Shown one piece after another: positions 26,154 through 34,498 of a stretch of 64,000 nt of DNA (positions are counted from its first letter, which is position 1; every line of letters starts with the position of its first letter). A program made the translations under genes and the position numbers. Under the pieces are notes generated by a model that saw only the letters and a program-made list of their open reading frames with translations, did not search any database and was not told where the DNA came from. The DNA lies in NCBI RefSeq assembly GCF_014267175.1, contig NZ_JACMTR010000002.1, positions 2,877,501-2,941,500 on the forward strand. The letters run 5' to 3'. This DNA comes from Pseudonocardia sp. C8 (GTDB lineage: Bacteria; Actinomycetota; Actinomycetes; Mycobacteriales; Pseudonocardiaceae).

Positions 26154-26519
26154 AGCGAGAGCGCCTCATCCGCCCGACCGACTGCGGACCTCGTCGCCCG
26201 ACCAGCTATTGGACCGAAGAGGCAGATGGTCGACTGCCGCGTCTTGGACTGCGTGCGAGAAATCCTCGTTCCTGACGACCACCGGCGTCCGCAGCATCGC
26301 TTCCACGGGAGCCAGGTCCGATGAGACAGCTTGGGAGCCGGGCGTCTCACCGATCTGACTCCGCCCAGGTCAACTGCCTGGCCTGGAGTCACCTTCGCTG
26401 AGGTCGGACAGCAGCCGCGCTGCTGCTGGCGGCTGCTGGAGGGTGCGACACGGGGCAGCCACACCGCCTGGGCGACGCTGAACTCGCCGCGCCGCATGTC
26501 GCGCCGACCGGCCCGTGCT
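26154..26519. other. Non-coding gap containing IS-end-like repeat B
   Basis: No gene is supported here. The middle of the stretch (26300-26411) is the second copy of the repeat described separately; the rest shows no recognisable protein similarity in any frame. Confidence 0.5.
26300..26411 (+). repeat. IS-end-like repeat, copy B
   Basis: This segment aligns from CTTCCAC onward to 17141-17252, keeping the TGAGACA, GTCTCAC and CTGACTCC blocks in the same order. As in copy A, two related units (CCAGGT.CG.TGAG and CACCTTCGCTGAG) lie about 80 bp apart. The two copies are directly oriented and bracket the ~9 kb amine-oxidation island. Confidence 0.55.
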
Positions 26520-26945
26520 CTATCGTCGCTTCTCGAGGGTGTAATGGATGGTCTGTGCCACGATCTTGCCGGCCTCGATGAGGAACGAGTCGACGCCGTC
26601 GCGGACCCTCACGGCGGAGTCGTCGTAGGTCCACTCGAGCAAGCCGACCCGGCCTTCCACCTTGACATAGGTGTAGGCGAACGCCTTGTGTTCCGGCAAC
26701 TCGTCGCCGAGCATCCGGGCGAGATGCCGTACGCCTTCGTGGCCCCGGAACGTGCCGCGGTTGATCAGGACCACGACATCCTCGGACACATTCCGTCGAA
26801 GATCCTCGTCGAGCACGCGATCCAGCGGGGTGTCGACCCAGCTGTTGGCGAGCTTCAGGTGATCGTCAAGCACTTCTCGGGCGGTCCGGTTGCTGAGATC
26901 GTCCACAACATTCGACGTCGGGGTCGAGTGCAGGAGCGTTACCAC
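26520..26945 (-). CDS. NTF2-like (SnoaL/limonene-epoxide-hydrolase fold) protein
   Basis: About 141 residues from GTG 26945 form an alpha+beta NTF2-like protein: a helical start with VLDDHLKLANSW, DLRRNVSEDVVVLINRGTFRGHEGVRHLARML and strands ending in VQTIHY-like AQTIHYTLEKRR. Proteins of this fold are small hydrolases, isomerases or polyketide cyclases, or have no known enzyme activity. A longer frame begins at 27026, but its first ~27 residues are Arg/Gly-rich and unlike the family. It is the one intact gene in a zone of fragments. Confidence 0.6.
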   Translation of the reverse strand: MVTLLHSTPTSNVVDDLSNRTAREVLDDHLKLANSWVDTPLDRVLDEDLRRNVSEDVVVLINRGTFRGHEGVRHLARMLGDELPEHKAFAYTYVKVEGRVGLLEWTYDDSAVRVRDGVDSFLIEAGKIVAQTIHYTLEKRR

Positions 26946-27026
26946 GACGGCGGAGCGGAATCCGCCTCTCGGGAGAACCCAACCGCCACTGAACCCGCGG
27001 CGCTTCACACCGGCGGACAACGACAC

Positions 27027-27995
27027 CTGCCCACGAACCCTCGTCCGGGGTCACGTGACCACAATTCAGATACCGACTCCACCCATCCCGGGCCAACCAC
27101 CTCCGCCAGACCCGGGCCGGTTCAGAACAACGGCCCTCGTCGCCGTACATCGAAGGCGGCCTCGCCGCTGGTGTACCGGTTGAACAGGGGCCGACCTGGT
27201 CGGTGGTGTCGGCGATGAAGCCGTCCAACACCGAGCCCGGCGACACTGTACGAACCTGGCTGCAGGTCGTCCGGAGCACGGAGTTGCGTCCACGCGACGC
27301 CCGAGCCGCCCCACTGACCATCGGGCACACCGCATTTCCCGGCGTCGTCGCGCGGGCCGGGGTGCTGCTCGACGCGAGCTGCCCGATCTACGGCCCAACG
27401 TGCTCGGGGCGCTACCGCGCGGATCCATGGGCGCATGTGGATCCCGTGCCGGGTGGGGCCGGGCTGTACCGGCGGTCACCGTCCTGCTCGCGAGCGGGCT
27501 ACTGCGATGGCCGCGACCGCGACGGCGGCGAGCAGCAGTCCGACCAGCTGCGTGCGGGTGACACGTGCGGCGCCGGGCGGGTCCACGTCGATCACATCGC
27601 GGAGGCGCGCACCGGCGAGGGCCACGAAGCCTCCTGCGCACCGTGCCTCGCGTCGCACAGCCAGGTTGCTCGAAGCCGAGTCGGGATTCAGGGCGCCCCC
27701 ACCGGCGCCGGCCCGGTGTCCGCCGGGTTACCGAAGCCGAAGAACGTGCGCGGCGCCACCGGGTAGACGTCGACGCGTCCTGCGCAGCCGGTGCAACGCG
27801 GCGTTCTCCCGGTCCAACGCCTTGATCCGGTCCCGGTCGGCGGTTCGTCCCGGCCCGGTGCGGCGGCCGCCGTCGCCGAGATCAACGCGGCGGTCGCGTG
27901 CGCGAAGGCGGGCGTGCCGATGGACCTGACCGGGCCCCGCCACTTCGCCCACTGACCAGTGTTCGCTGGGCGCACTACGGCGGCCGCCCGGCCGG
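27027..27995. other. Decayed intergenic zone
   Basis: About 970 bp without a convincing gene. On the minus strand near 27770-27840 a short IKALDRENAALHRLRR heptad-like stretch recalls the coil of IS3-type OrfA proteins, and at 27476-27658 a 60-codon frame ends in one hydrophobic helix. Neither has enough support to be called. Confidence 0.45.
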
Positions 27996-28190
27996 TCAGG
28001 ACTCGAGTTCGCGGATGTAGCAGAGCATGCGGTAGTCGGTGCCGGGCTCGATGTTCACGAAGCCGTGCCGCTCGTAGACGCGGCGGGTGTCGGTGTCGAT
28101 CTCGTCGACGTTGATGTGCATCTCCCCTGCCGGACGACGGCGACCGCGGCGTCCTCGTGCAGCAGGCGACTCTCGAAGCCCGGCCGGGGC
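27996..28190 (-). pseudogene. GNAT acetyltransferase C-terminal fragment, frameshifted
   Basis: Forty-one codons ending at 27996 read a typical GNAT tail with INVDEIDTDTRRVYERHGF and DYRMLCYIRELE. Upstream the matching segment (LLHEDAAVAVVRQG) continues in a different frame, so one frameshift lies near 28122. The acetyl-CoA-binding core is missing. Confidence 0.6.
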
Positions 28191-28221
28191 CCCCGGCCTT
28201 GATGGATGTCGAGCCGCCGTC

Positions 28222-28446
28222 GTACGACCCTACGTCTCGGCGAAGAACTACTGGGTCCTGAAACACCACGCCCGTGAGCGCTGGCGGGACCATCCCTTGT
28301 ACGACGACTGTGTTTGCGCCGACTACGACCAGAACTCCTTCGACCCGACCTACGACTCGCAGCCCTTGGAGTTCTTCGAGCCGATGCTACGGCGCGTCTT
28401 CGCGCCCGCACGGGTCACCGCCCCCGACCTCATCGACGACGCCTGA
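28222..28446 (+). pseudogene. C-terminal fragment of an HD-domain-like phosphohydrolase/oxygenase
   Basis: The last 74 codons of an open frame read YVSAKNYWVLKHHARERW, then DYDQNSFDPTYDS and PLEFFEPMLRRVF, which I recognise tentatively as the tail of HD-fold (PhnZ/inositol-oxygenase-like) proteins. The metal-binding His/Asp core is absent and the upstream sequence is in the opposite-strand GNAT remnant. Family assignment is from memory and uncertain. Confidence 0.4.
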
Positions 28447-28493
28447 CGGGCACATCGGGCACCGCGCAGGCCGGCGGGCCCGCCCAGCGCGGA

Positions 28494-29312
28494 TCAGTGT
28501 TCCGGGTCCGGTGCGTCGAGGAAGGTTGTCACGGCGTCGAGGACGAGCGTGGTGCGGGCGAGCCCGAAGAAGTGCGTGGTACCGGGGAACACGGCCAGCT
28601 GGGAGGCCGGCACCCCGACGAAGTCGCCGTTGACGTCGCCTCCGCGCAGCTGCAGGAACCGCACGGCGTGCTCGAGCGTGACGGCGTCACAGTCGCCGAC
28701 CGTGATCAGCGTGGGCGCGGCGATCCCTCGGATGTCCTCCTCGGACCAGCCAGCGGCGCCCTTGTCGTAGTTGCCGAGCTTGGTGAGCAGCGCCTGCAGG
28801 TGTTCCTTGTCCGGGTGCGGCGACCTGGCCAGGTAGGCCGCTTCCATCGGCGTGCCGGCGATCATGTCGACGGTCATCTCGGCGACCGCCTCACTGTTCT
28901 CGGCGCGGTCGCCGTCGGGGTGGAACGACACCGAGGAGACCACGAGCCGGCGGACCCGCTCCGGGTGGCGCACGGCCAGATACAGCCCGACCGCGCCGCC
29001 CACGCTGAACCCGAACACGTCGACCCGGTCGAGGCCGAGGTGCTCCAGCAGGCCGACCACGTCGGAGGCGAGGTCGGCGGTGCGCAGCGGCCGGGCGATG
29101 TCGTGGGTGCGGCCGTGGCCCTGGAACTCGACGGCAATGACCTGACGGCCCGCGGCCAGATCGGGGATCAGCGCCCCGAACTGCTGGTCGATGTCGAACA
29201 GCCCCCCGTGCAGCAACAGCAGCGGCGTGCCGCCCACCCCGTGGACCTCGTAGTACATCCGCAGGCCGTTCACCTCGGCGTAGCCGGTCTGCGTGGGCGT
29301 GGTCTCGGTCAT
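28494..29312 (-). CDS. Alpha/beta hydrolase
   Basis: The 272-residue protein has the standard fold with LLLLHGGLFD (oxyanion region, about 32-41), the nucleophile elbow GFSVGG around residues 101-106 and a late Asp/His pair in TVGDCDAVTLEH and FPGTTHFFG. It resembles dienelactone/haloperoxidase-type esterases; the substrate is not evident. It stands alone, leftward, beyond the fragment zone and upstream of the DctA-like gene's 3' end by ~210 bp. Confidence 0.85.
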   Translation of the reverse strand: MTETTPTQTGYAEVNGLRMYYEVHGVGGTPLLLLHGGLFDIDQQFGALIPDLAAGRQVIAVEFQGHGRTHDIARPLRTADLASDVVGLLEHLGLDRVDVFGFSVGGAVGLYLAVRHPERVRRLVVSSVSFHPDGDRAENSEAVAEMTVDMIAGTPMEAAYLARSPHPDKEHLQALLTKLGNYDKGAAGWSEEDIRGIAAPTLITVGDCDAVTLEHAVRFLQLRGGDVNGDFVGVPASQLAVFPGTTHFFGLARTTLVLDAVTTFLDAPDPEH

Positions 29313-29521
29313 CGCTGCTGCCTCCCTGCCCGCCGGACCGGGGCGTGGTGCCCGTCGGCGTGTCGGCCGGCCTGTGGTCGTGTCGGTCAGCCGGTAGACC
29401 GCGCCCGGACGGCGATCTCATCGGCTCGGGGTGCGCGAGGTCGCCGAGCGGCCGGACCCCGACTGTTCCGGCCCGGAGACGACCGACCCCGAGGGCGGCA
29501 GCGCCCGGTACGTGACCGGCG

Positions 29522-30799
29522 TCAGGAGGTCGACGCGCCTTCTTCTTCCTCCTCCTCCGGTACCGGAACGGTGCCGTCGTAGACGTCGCGGTCGATCTCG
29601 TCGTCGGCGTGGGCCACGAGCATCGCCACCAGCGTGTCCGCGTTGACGTTGAGGAACGTCCGGAGGATTCCGGTGAACCAGTCGACGGCGATCAGCAGGC
29701 CCGCGGCCTCGACCGGCAGGCCGAAGGTGGTGGCCAGGAAGATCGCCACCACCGGGAAGCCACCCGGCACGGTGATGGTGCCCATGTTGAGCAGGATCGC
29801 CAGCACCATCCCGAACACGATCTGACCCGGGGTGAGGTCGATCCCCCCGGCCTGCGCGAGGAACAGCACGGCGATGGTGTAGTTGAAGACGGCACCGTAG
29901 GAGCCCATGGTCAGCCCCACCGAGAGCGTGAAGTTCGCGATCCGGGGGCTGACACCCACCTTCTCGATCGTGTTCCGCAGGACGGTGGGGAAGGTGACCG
30001 CCGAGCTGGTGGTCGTCACCGCGACGGCGGTCTGCTCGGCGAGCTTGCGGGGCAGCTTCAACGGGCTGAGCCGGGTACGCAGCGTCACGACCGCTACGAA
30101 GACGACGGTCAGGATGACGACGCCGAGCAAGTTGGTGCCCAGATAGGCCAGTGCAGAGCCCACGACGGCGAGCCCGACGTCCCCGGCCAGCGCCGCGAGC
30201 AGCGCGAACACGCCGATCGGCGCGACGTACATGACCAGCCGGATCAAGGTGAGCAGGACCTGCTGGAGGTGCTCGATGAAGGTGAGGACGACCGTGCTGT
30301 TCGAGGTGCGGCCGTACTGATTGAGCGCGACGCCGAACAGCAGCGAGAAGATGATGATCGGCACCATGGCGGCCTCGGCCATCGACTCGATGACGTTGGT
30401 CGAGAAGAAGCCGAGGATCGTGTCCTGCCAGCCCGTCGCTTCCGAGGCCGATTCCCGCAGGCTCGGATCGATCGCGCCGGTGTAGACCATCCCCACGCCC
30501 GGGCGGAACAGCAGTCCGAGGGCGACCGCGAGCGCCGCTGCGACCGCCGACAGCCCGATCATCCAGGCGAACGTCCGCAGCGCCACCTTCCCGGTGCCGG
30601 AGCCACTCATCGAACCGGTCGCGGCGATCACCGAGGCCATGACCAGCGGGACGATCGCCATCTGGATCAGCCGGATGAACGCGTCGCCGATGAACTTCAG
30701 GTTGCTCGCCCAGTCGCCGACCAGCAGGCCGAACACGACCCCCGCGATCGCCGCGAGGGCGATCGCGGTCGCCGGGTGCTTCAGCACCGAGAGCTTCAC
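29522..30799 (-). CDS. Dicarboxylate/amino-acid:cation symporter (DAACS, DctA/GltP-like)
   Basis: The 425-residue membrane protein shows the glutamate-transporter fold: eight helices plus two re-entrant loops, with a serine-rich TTTSSAVTFPTVLRNT hairpin and the NMGTITVPGGFP segment that binds cation and substrate. GTG 30799 was chosen because AGGAGGGG lies seven bases upstream and the protein there begins like family members; the open frame extends farther without similarity. The C-terminus carries a run of six Glu residues. It diverges from the SRPBCC-ArsR genes across a 267-bp region with two operators. Confidence 0.88.
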   Translation of the reverse strand: MKLSVLKHPATAIALAAIAGVVFGLLVGDWASNLKFIGDAFIRLIQMAIVPLVMASVIAATGSMSGSGTGKVALRTFAWMIGLSAVAAALAVALGLLFRPGVGMVYTGAIDPSLRESASEATGWQDTILGFFSTNVIESMAEAAMVPIIIFSLLFGVALNQYGRTSNSTVVLTFIEHLQQVLLTLIRLVMYVAPIGVFALLAALAGDVGLAVVGSALAYLGTNLLGVVILTVVFVAVVTLRTRLSPLKLPRKLAEQTAVAVTTTSSAVTFPTVLRNTIEKVGVSPRIANFTLSVGLTMGSYGAVFNYTIAVLFLAQAGGIDLTPGQIVFGMVLAILLNMGTITVPGGFPVVAIFLATTFGLPVEAAGLLIAVDWFTGILRTFLNVNADTLVAMLVAHADDEIDRDVYDGTVPVPEEEEEEGASTS

Positions 30800-30991
30800 G
30801 TTCGCCCCTCCTGGCAGGCCCGAGCTGCTGTGTCTCCGCCGAGGCGTCCACCGCGCGCCACGCCGGCAAGGCCGACCGTCGCTGCTGGTCGCCCCGGTGC
30901 CCAGGAACTTTACGAGGAGACGACGCTGTTCCAACAGGCCCGGATCTCGCCGGTGCTGCCCGGCGCGGCCGAGGTCTGCGCGAAGGTTCAC

Positions 30992-31009
30992 TGCAACTGA
31001 CTGGTTGCA
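30992..31009. promoter_or_regulatory. ArsR-type operator 1
   Basis: TGCAAC-N6-GTTGCA is a perfect inverted repeat with the same 6-bp spacer and TGCAA core as the repeat at 31022-31045. It lies in the divergent region between the symporter and the SRPBCC-arsR genes. Confidence 0.6.
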
Positions 31010-31021
31010 CTCGGTCGGCTT

Positions 31022-31045
31022 ATGTGCAATCGTGTGATTGCACAT
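31022..31045. promoter_or_regulatory. ArsR-type operator 2
   Basis: ATGTGCAAT-N6-ATTGCACAT is a perfect 9+9 dyad ending 21 bp before the SRPBCC start codon. Centre-to-centre spacing to operator 1 is 33 bp, about three helical turns, so two dimers could bind on the same face. The ArsR protein at 31546 is the natural candidate to bind. Confidence 0.65.
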
Positions 31046-31066
31046 CGATTCGACGGGAGCAACGCC

Positions 31067-31549
31067 ATGAACGACGCCACGTACACCCCCGCGGAGCTGG
31101 CCGAGCTGGACAGCATCTCTCGCGAGATCGACATCGACGCGCCGGCCGAGCGCGTGTGGGACCTGATCGCGCGGCCGGGCTGGTACATCAACGACGGCAC
31201 GGTCGACGCCGAGCCCGACCTGCGCTACGAGGACGACGTCGCGGTCGTCACGGATCACACGGGCGAGTTCCGGTTCCGGACGGTGCAGCTGGACAAGCCG
31301 CGCTACGCGGCCTTCCGCTGGCTCGGTACCCCGTTCCGGGCCGTGTCCGAGGGCACGCTCGTCGAGTTCTGGATCGACGAGCGCGCAGGCGGTGGGGTGA
31401 CGCTGCGGGTTCTGGAGAGCGGCTTCTCCAGCCTGTCCGAGGACCCCGCCGAGTGGCTGAAGGAGCGCGCAGGCAACGACCAGGGCTGGACGCAGGAGCT
31501 CGCGGCGGCGAAGACGTTCGTCGAATCCCGTGTGGACGGCGGGTCGTGA
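31067..31549 (+). CDS. SRPBCC/AHSA1-domain protein
   Basis: The 160-residue protein has the START-like Aha1 fold: SISREIDIDAPAERVWDLIARPGWYIN at the start (about 15-41), a FRTVQLDKPRYAAFRWL strand region and a C-terminal helix with W..ELAAAKTFVES. Such proteins are very often encoded with an ArsR regulator, as here, and bind hydrophobic ligands or act as stress-related chaperone cofactors; no enzymatic role is assigned. Stop overlaps the arsR GTG. Confidence 0.85.
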   Translation: MNDATYTPAELAELDSISREIDIDAPAERVWDLIARPGWYINDGTVDAEPDLRYEDDVAVVTDHTGEFRFRTVQLDKPRYAAFRWLGTPFRAVSEGTLVEFWIDERAGGGVTLRVLESGFSSLSEDPAEWLKERAGNDQGWTQELAAAKTFVESRVDGGS

Positions 31550-31887
31550 ACGCGACCGAGCTCCCGACGATGTGCGCCGCCCTGGGTGACTCGACCCGCT
31601 GGGACATCCTGTCCCGGCTCGGGGACGGCGCGAAGTCGGCGTCCGCGCTGGCCCGAGTGCTCCCGGTGAGCAGGCAGGCGATCGGCAAGCACCTGGAGGT
31701 GCTGCGCGAGGTCGGGCTGGTCGAGTCGGAGCAGCGCGGCCGCGAGGTCGTCTACATCGCCGTCGGCGCCCGGCTGGGCGCGCTGGCTCGCGAACTCGAC
31801 CGGATCGGCCGGTCCTGGGAGGCCCGGCTGCAGCGGATCAAGGAGCTGGCCGAACGCCCCGACCCGGACCGACCGCCCCGCACCTGA
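31546..31887 (+). CDS. ArsR-family transcriptional regulator
   Basis: The 113-residue winged-helix protein contains MCAALGDSTRWDILSRL, SASALARVLPVSRQAIGKHLEVLREVGLVES (recognition helix about 38-56) and a REVVYIAV wing. It has no Cys pair of the metal-sensing ArsR type, and belongs with the SRPBCC-associated subgroup. The GTG start overlaps the preceding stop. Two identical-type dyads upstream of the operon point to autoregulation. Confidence 0.88.
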   Translation: MNATELPTMCAALGDSTRWDILSRLGDGAKSASALARVLPVSRQAIGKHLEVLREVGLVESEQRGREVVYIAVGARLGALARELDRIGRSWEARLQRIKELAERPDPDRPPRT

Positions 31888-31996
31888 GCCGCACGCGGTC
31901 CCCCGGTCGAGCCCGTGCGCTCGGCCGCGGTGGGCTCCGTGCGCCCGGAAACGCCTCCACGCCCCGATCGCACACCACCAGAAGGCAGGCATCGCC

Positions 31997-33523
31997 ATGG
32001 CCACCCAGACGTCCGAGCCGGACCGCGACGACCGGGCCCCCACCCCACAGACCCTCGCGCCCACCGGGCGCGCTCCGGCCGGACGGGCCGTGCGACGGCT
32101 GGTGCTGGCCCTGGCCTGCGCCGCGACGGCGATGGCGGGGCTCGACATCGCCATCGTGAACGTGGCGCTGGCCTCGATCCAGCACGACCTCGGAGCCGGG
32201 CCCGGCACCCTGCACTGGGTCGTCGTCGCCTACGGGCTGCTGCTCGGCGGGTTCCTCCTGCTCGGCGGACGACTGGCCGACCACCTGGGCCGTCGGCGGA
32301 TCTTCCTGATCGGGCTCACCGTCTTCACCGGCGCATCGTTCCTCGCCGGCGCCGCGCAGGACGCCGGTCAGCTCATCGTCGCCCGTGGCGTCCAGGGCTT
32401 CGGCGCCGCCCTCGTCGTACCGGCGGCCTTGTCCCTGCTGGCGGTCACCTTCGCGGAGGGCCCCGAGCGTGACCGGGCCTTCGGCCTCTTCGGGGCCGTC
32501 GGTGGCCTGGCAGGGACGGTCGGCGTCGTCGTCGGCGGGCTGCTGGCGTCCGGGCCCGGCTGGCGCTGGTCGTTCTTCATCAACGTGCCGATCGGCGTGG
32601 TGTTGATCGCGATCGCTCTGGCCTTCCTGGCCCGGGACGGGCGCAGCGACCGCGTCGGACGGCTCGACGTCGCGGGGGCGACCACGGCGACCGGCGGGTT
32701 GCTGCTGGCGGTCTCCGCGTTGCACCACGCCGTCGAGCACGGCTGGTTCTCCGGTTCGACCCTGGTGTCGTTCGCTGCTGCCGCGGTCCTGCTGGCGGTG
32801 TTCGTGCGGGTCGAAGCACGTTCCGCGGCCCCGCTGATACCGGCCGTCCTGCTGAGGAACCGCTCGCTCGTGACCGCGAACCTCACCGCGTTCCTCGGAC
32901 TGTGCGCGCTGCTGTCGTTCATCTTCGTCGGGTCCCTGCTGATGCAGCAGGTGCTGGGCTACTCATCGGCGCAGGCAGGCGTGGCATGGCTGGCCACCAC
33001 GGCCACCGTCTTCGTGGCGGCCATGGCCGGTGCCCGGCTGGTGACCCGCGTCGGTGTACGGGGGCTGCTGCTCCTCGGGCTGTCGCTCGTCGTCGTGGGG
33101 GCACTGTGGATGGCCAGGATGCCGGCCGATGCCGGCTACCTCGCGGATTTGTTGCCCGCGTTCCTGCTCGTCGGTGTCGGCTTCGGATTCTGCGAGCCGG
33201 CCGTGCAGCTCGGCGCGCTGTCCGGGGTGGCGCCGTCGGATGCGGGACTGGCCTCCGGTCTGGTGCAGACCATGTGCGAGATCGGCGGTGCCGCCGGTGT
33301 CGCGGCGGTGTCGACCGTGCTGGTCGCCGGTTCGGGGCTCGACGGTTTCCACGCCGCCTTCGCGTTCATCGCCCTCCTCGCGCTCCTCGGCGTCGTCACC
33401 GCCGCCGTCGGGTTCGTCCGCAGGGGTGGCCGCAGGGACATCGGCAGCGGGACCACGCAGTGTGACCGGACGTCGGCACGACATGCCATGATCGCGCCGG
33501 ATTCCGCACCGTGCCCGGAGTGA
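31997..33523 (+). CDS. MFS drug:H+ antiporter, DHA2 (EmrB/QacA) family
   Basis: The 508-residue protein shows fourteen hydrophobic segments, the motif-C-like GLAGTVGVVVGGLLASGPGWRW region and the antiporter motif LDIAIVNVALASIQHDL in helix 1, as in EmrB/QacA efflux pumps. It follows the ArsR gene by 109 bp and may be in the same transcript. Efflux of a hydrophobic toxic compound is likely; the compound is unknown. The last ~30 residues are a hydrophilic tail. Confidence 0.87.
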   Translation: MATQTSEPDRDDRAPTPQTLAPTGRAPAGRAVRRLVLALACAATAMAGLDIAIVNVALASIQHDLGAGPGTLHWVVVAYGLLLGGFLLLGGRLADHLGRRRIFLIGLTVFTGASFLAGAAQDAGQLIVARGVQGFGAALVVPAALSLLAVTFAEGPERDRAFGLFGAVGGLAGTVGVVVGGLLASGPGWRWSFFINVPIGVVLIAIALAFLARDGRSDRVGRLDVAGATTATGGLLLAVSALHHAVEHGWFSGSTLVSFAAAAVLLAVFVRVEARSAAPLIPAVLLRNRSLVTANLTAFLGLCALLSFIFVGSLLMQQVLGYSSAQAGVAWLATTATVFVAAMAGARLVTRVGVRGLLLLGLSLVVVGALWMARMPADAGYLADLLPAFLLVGVGFGFCEPAVQLGALSGVAPSDAGLASGLVQTMCEIGGAAGVAAVSTVLVAGSGLDGFHAAFAFIALLALLGVVTAAVGFVRRGGRRDIGSGTTQCDRTSARHAMIAPDSAPCPE

Positions 33524-33626
33524 GGAGTGGCGGCACGGGACCGAGTCGGCTGCGGCCCACGCGTTCGCCCAGTTCCTCCTCAGCCCCGAGATACGGTCGA
33601 AAATGCACTTGCAGGAGCAGGAGTCG

Positions 33627-34469
33627 ATGAACAGACGAATTCAGTGGGCCCGACCAGGTCTGCTCGGCCGGCTCAGCAAGGGCAGCACCGGCAAGGCAGC
33701 ACTGATCCTCGTTGCGGCACACCTCCTGCTGCTGCTCGTCTGCCTGGGAATCTGGTACGCGGGACTCGCGCCGGTGTTCGATCGGGCTCACTGGATCCCG
33801 GCCGTCCTGGTGACGGTGGTGGCCGTGGCCGGAGGGACGTTCCTGATGGCCTCATTCGGCTTCTGGGGAGTCGGGGCCCACAGCGGTCAGGACGGTGGCG
33901 ACCAGTTCGAGGGCGACTTCAGCCCGGCGGCCGCGTTCGGTCTCGGCTGGCTGCGGTGGGCACTCCAGATCGTGGTCATCGGCAGCGTGGGCATGCTGGT
34001 CATTCTCACCTGGATGAACTTCCGCCCCTGGTACATCCTCTCGTCACCGGGCATCGACGCCATGCCGACGCAGGTCGCCGGCATGCCCATTCCTCGGGAC
34101 TGGGAGCAGTCGGACACCGAGAAGGACGACGACTGGAAGCGAGACCGGGCGGCGTACACCAAGCCGCACGCTCGCTATGAGCAGTCCTACTACGCCCCGG
34201 TGCGGACGTTCGCCGAGATGGAGCGGTGGGTGTCCGATGAAGCGGCCTGGAAGCAGAGCCGGTTCGGCGCCATCACCAACGTCGACTGCGACGAACGCAT
34301 CGAGCGATGCCGGGCGGACAAGGTTCCGGCCGCCGGTGAACCCGAGGAGCACTTCATCGAGGTGTACTTCTCCGAGCTCGACGGGGTCACCGACAGTTCT
34401 GACGGGTCGCCGTTGAACAGTGTTCGGGTGGTGCTGTACTACGCCGAAGACGGTCAGGAGTGGAACTGA
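33627..34469 (+). CDS. Hypothetical membrane protein with large extracytoplasmic domain
   Basis: The 280-residue protein has three hydrophobic helices (about residues 19-42, 51-70 and 101-121) in the first half, then a soluble, charged domain of ~155 residues with two Cys (in NVDCDERIERCRAD) that could form a disulfide. I do not recognise the family. ATG 33627 has GGAG at four bases upstream; ATG 33603 is an in-frame alternative without an RBS. Transcribed toward the leftward TDO-like gene. Confidence 0.6.
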   Translation: MNRRIQWARPGLLGRLSKGSTGKAALILVAAHLLLLLVCLGIWYAGLAPVFDRAHWIPAVLVTVVAVAGGTFLMASFGFWGVGAHSGQDGGDQFEGDFSPAAAFGLGWLRWALQIVVIGSVGMLVILTWMNFRPWYILSSPGIDAMPTQVAGMPIPRDWEQSDTEKDDDWKRDRAAYTKPHARYEQSYYAPVRTFAEMERWVSDEAAWKQSRFGAITNVDCDERIERCRADKVPAAGEPEEHFIEVYFSELDGVTDSSDGSPLNSVRVVLYYAEDGQEWN

Positions 34470-34498
34470 GCCTGAGCCGATGACCGTTCCGGCCGTGC

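Noticed and set aside
27770..27840. IS3 OrfA-like coil on the minus strand
   Set aside because: Only about 16 residues match the heptad pattern, too little to call a transposase fragment.
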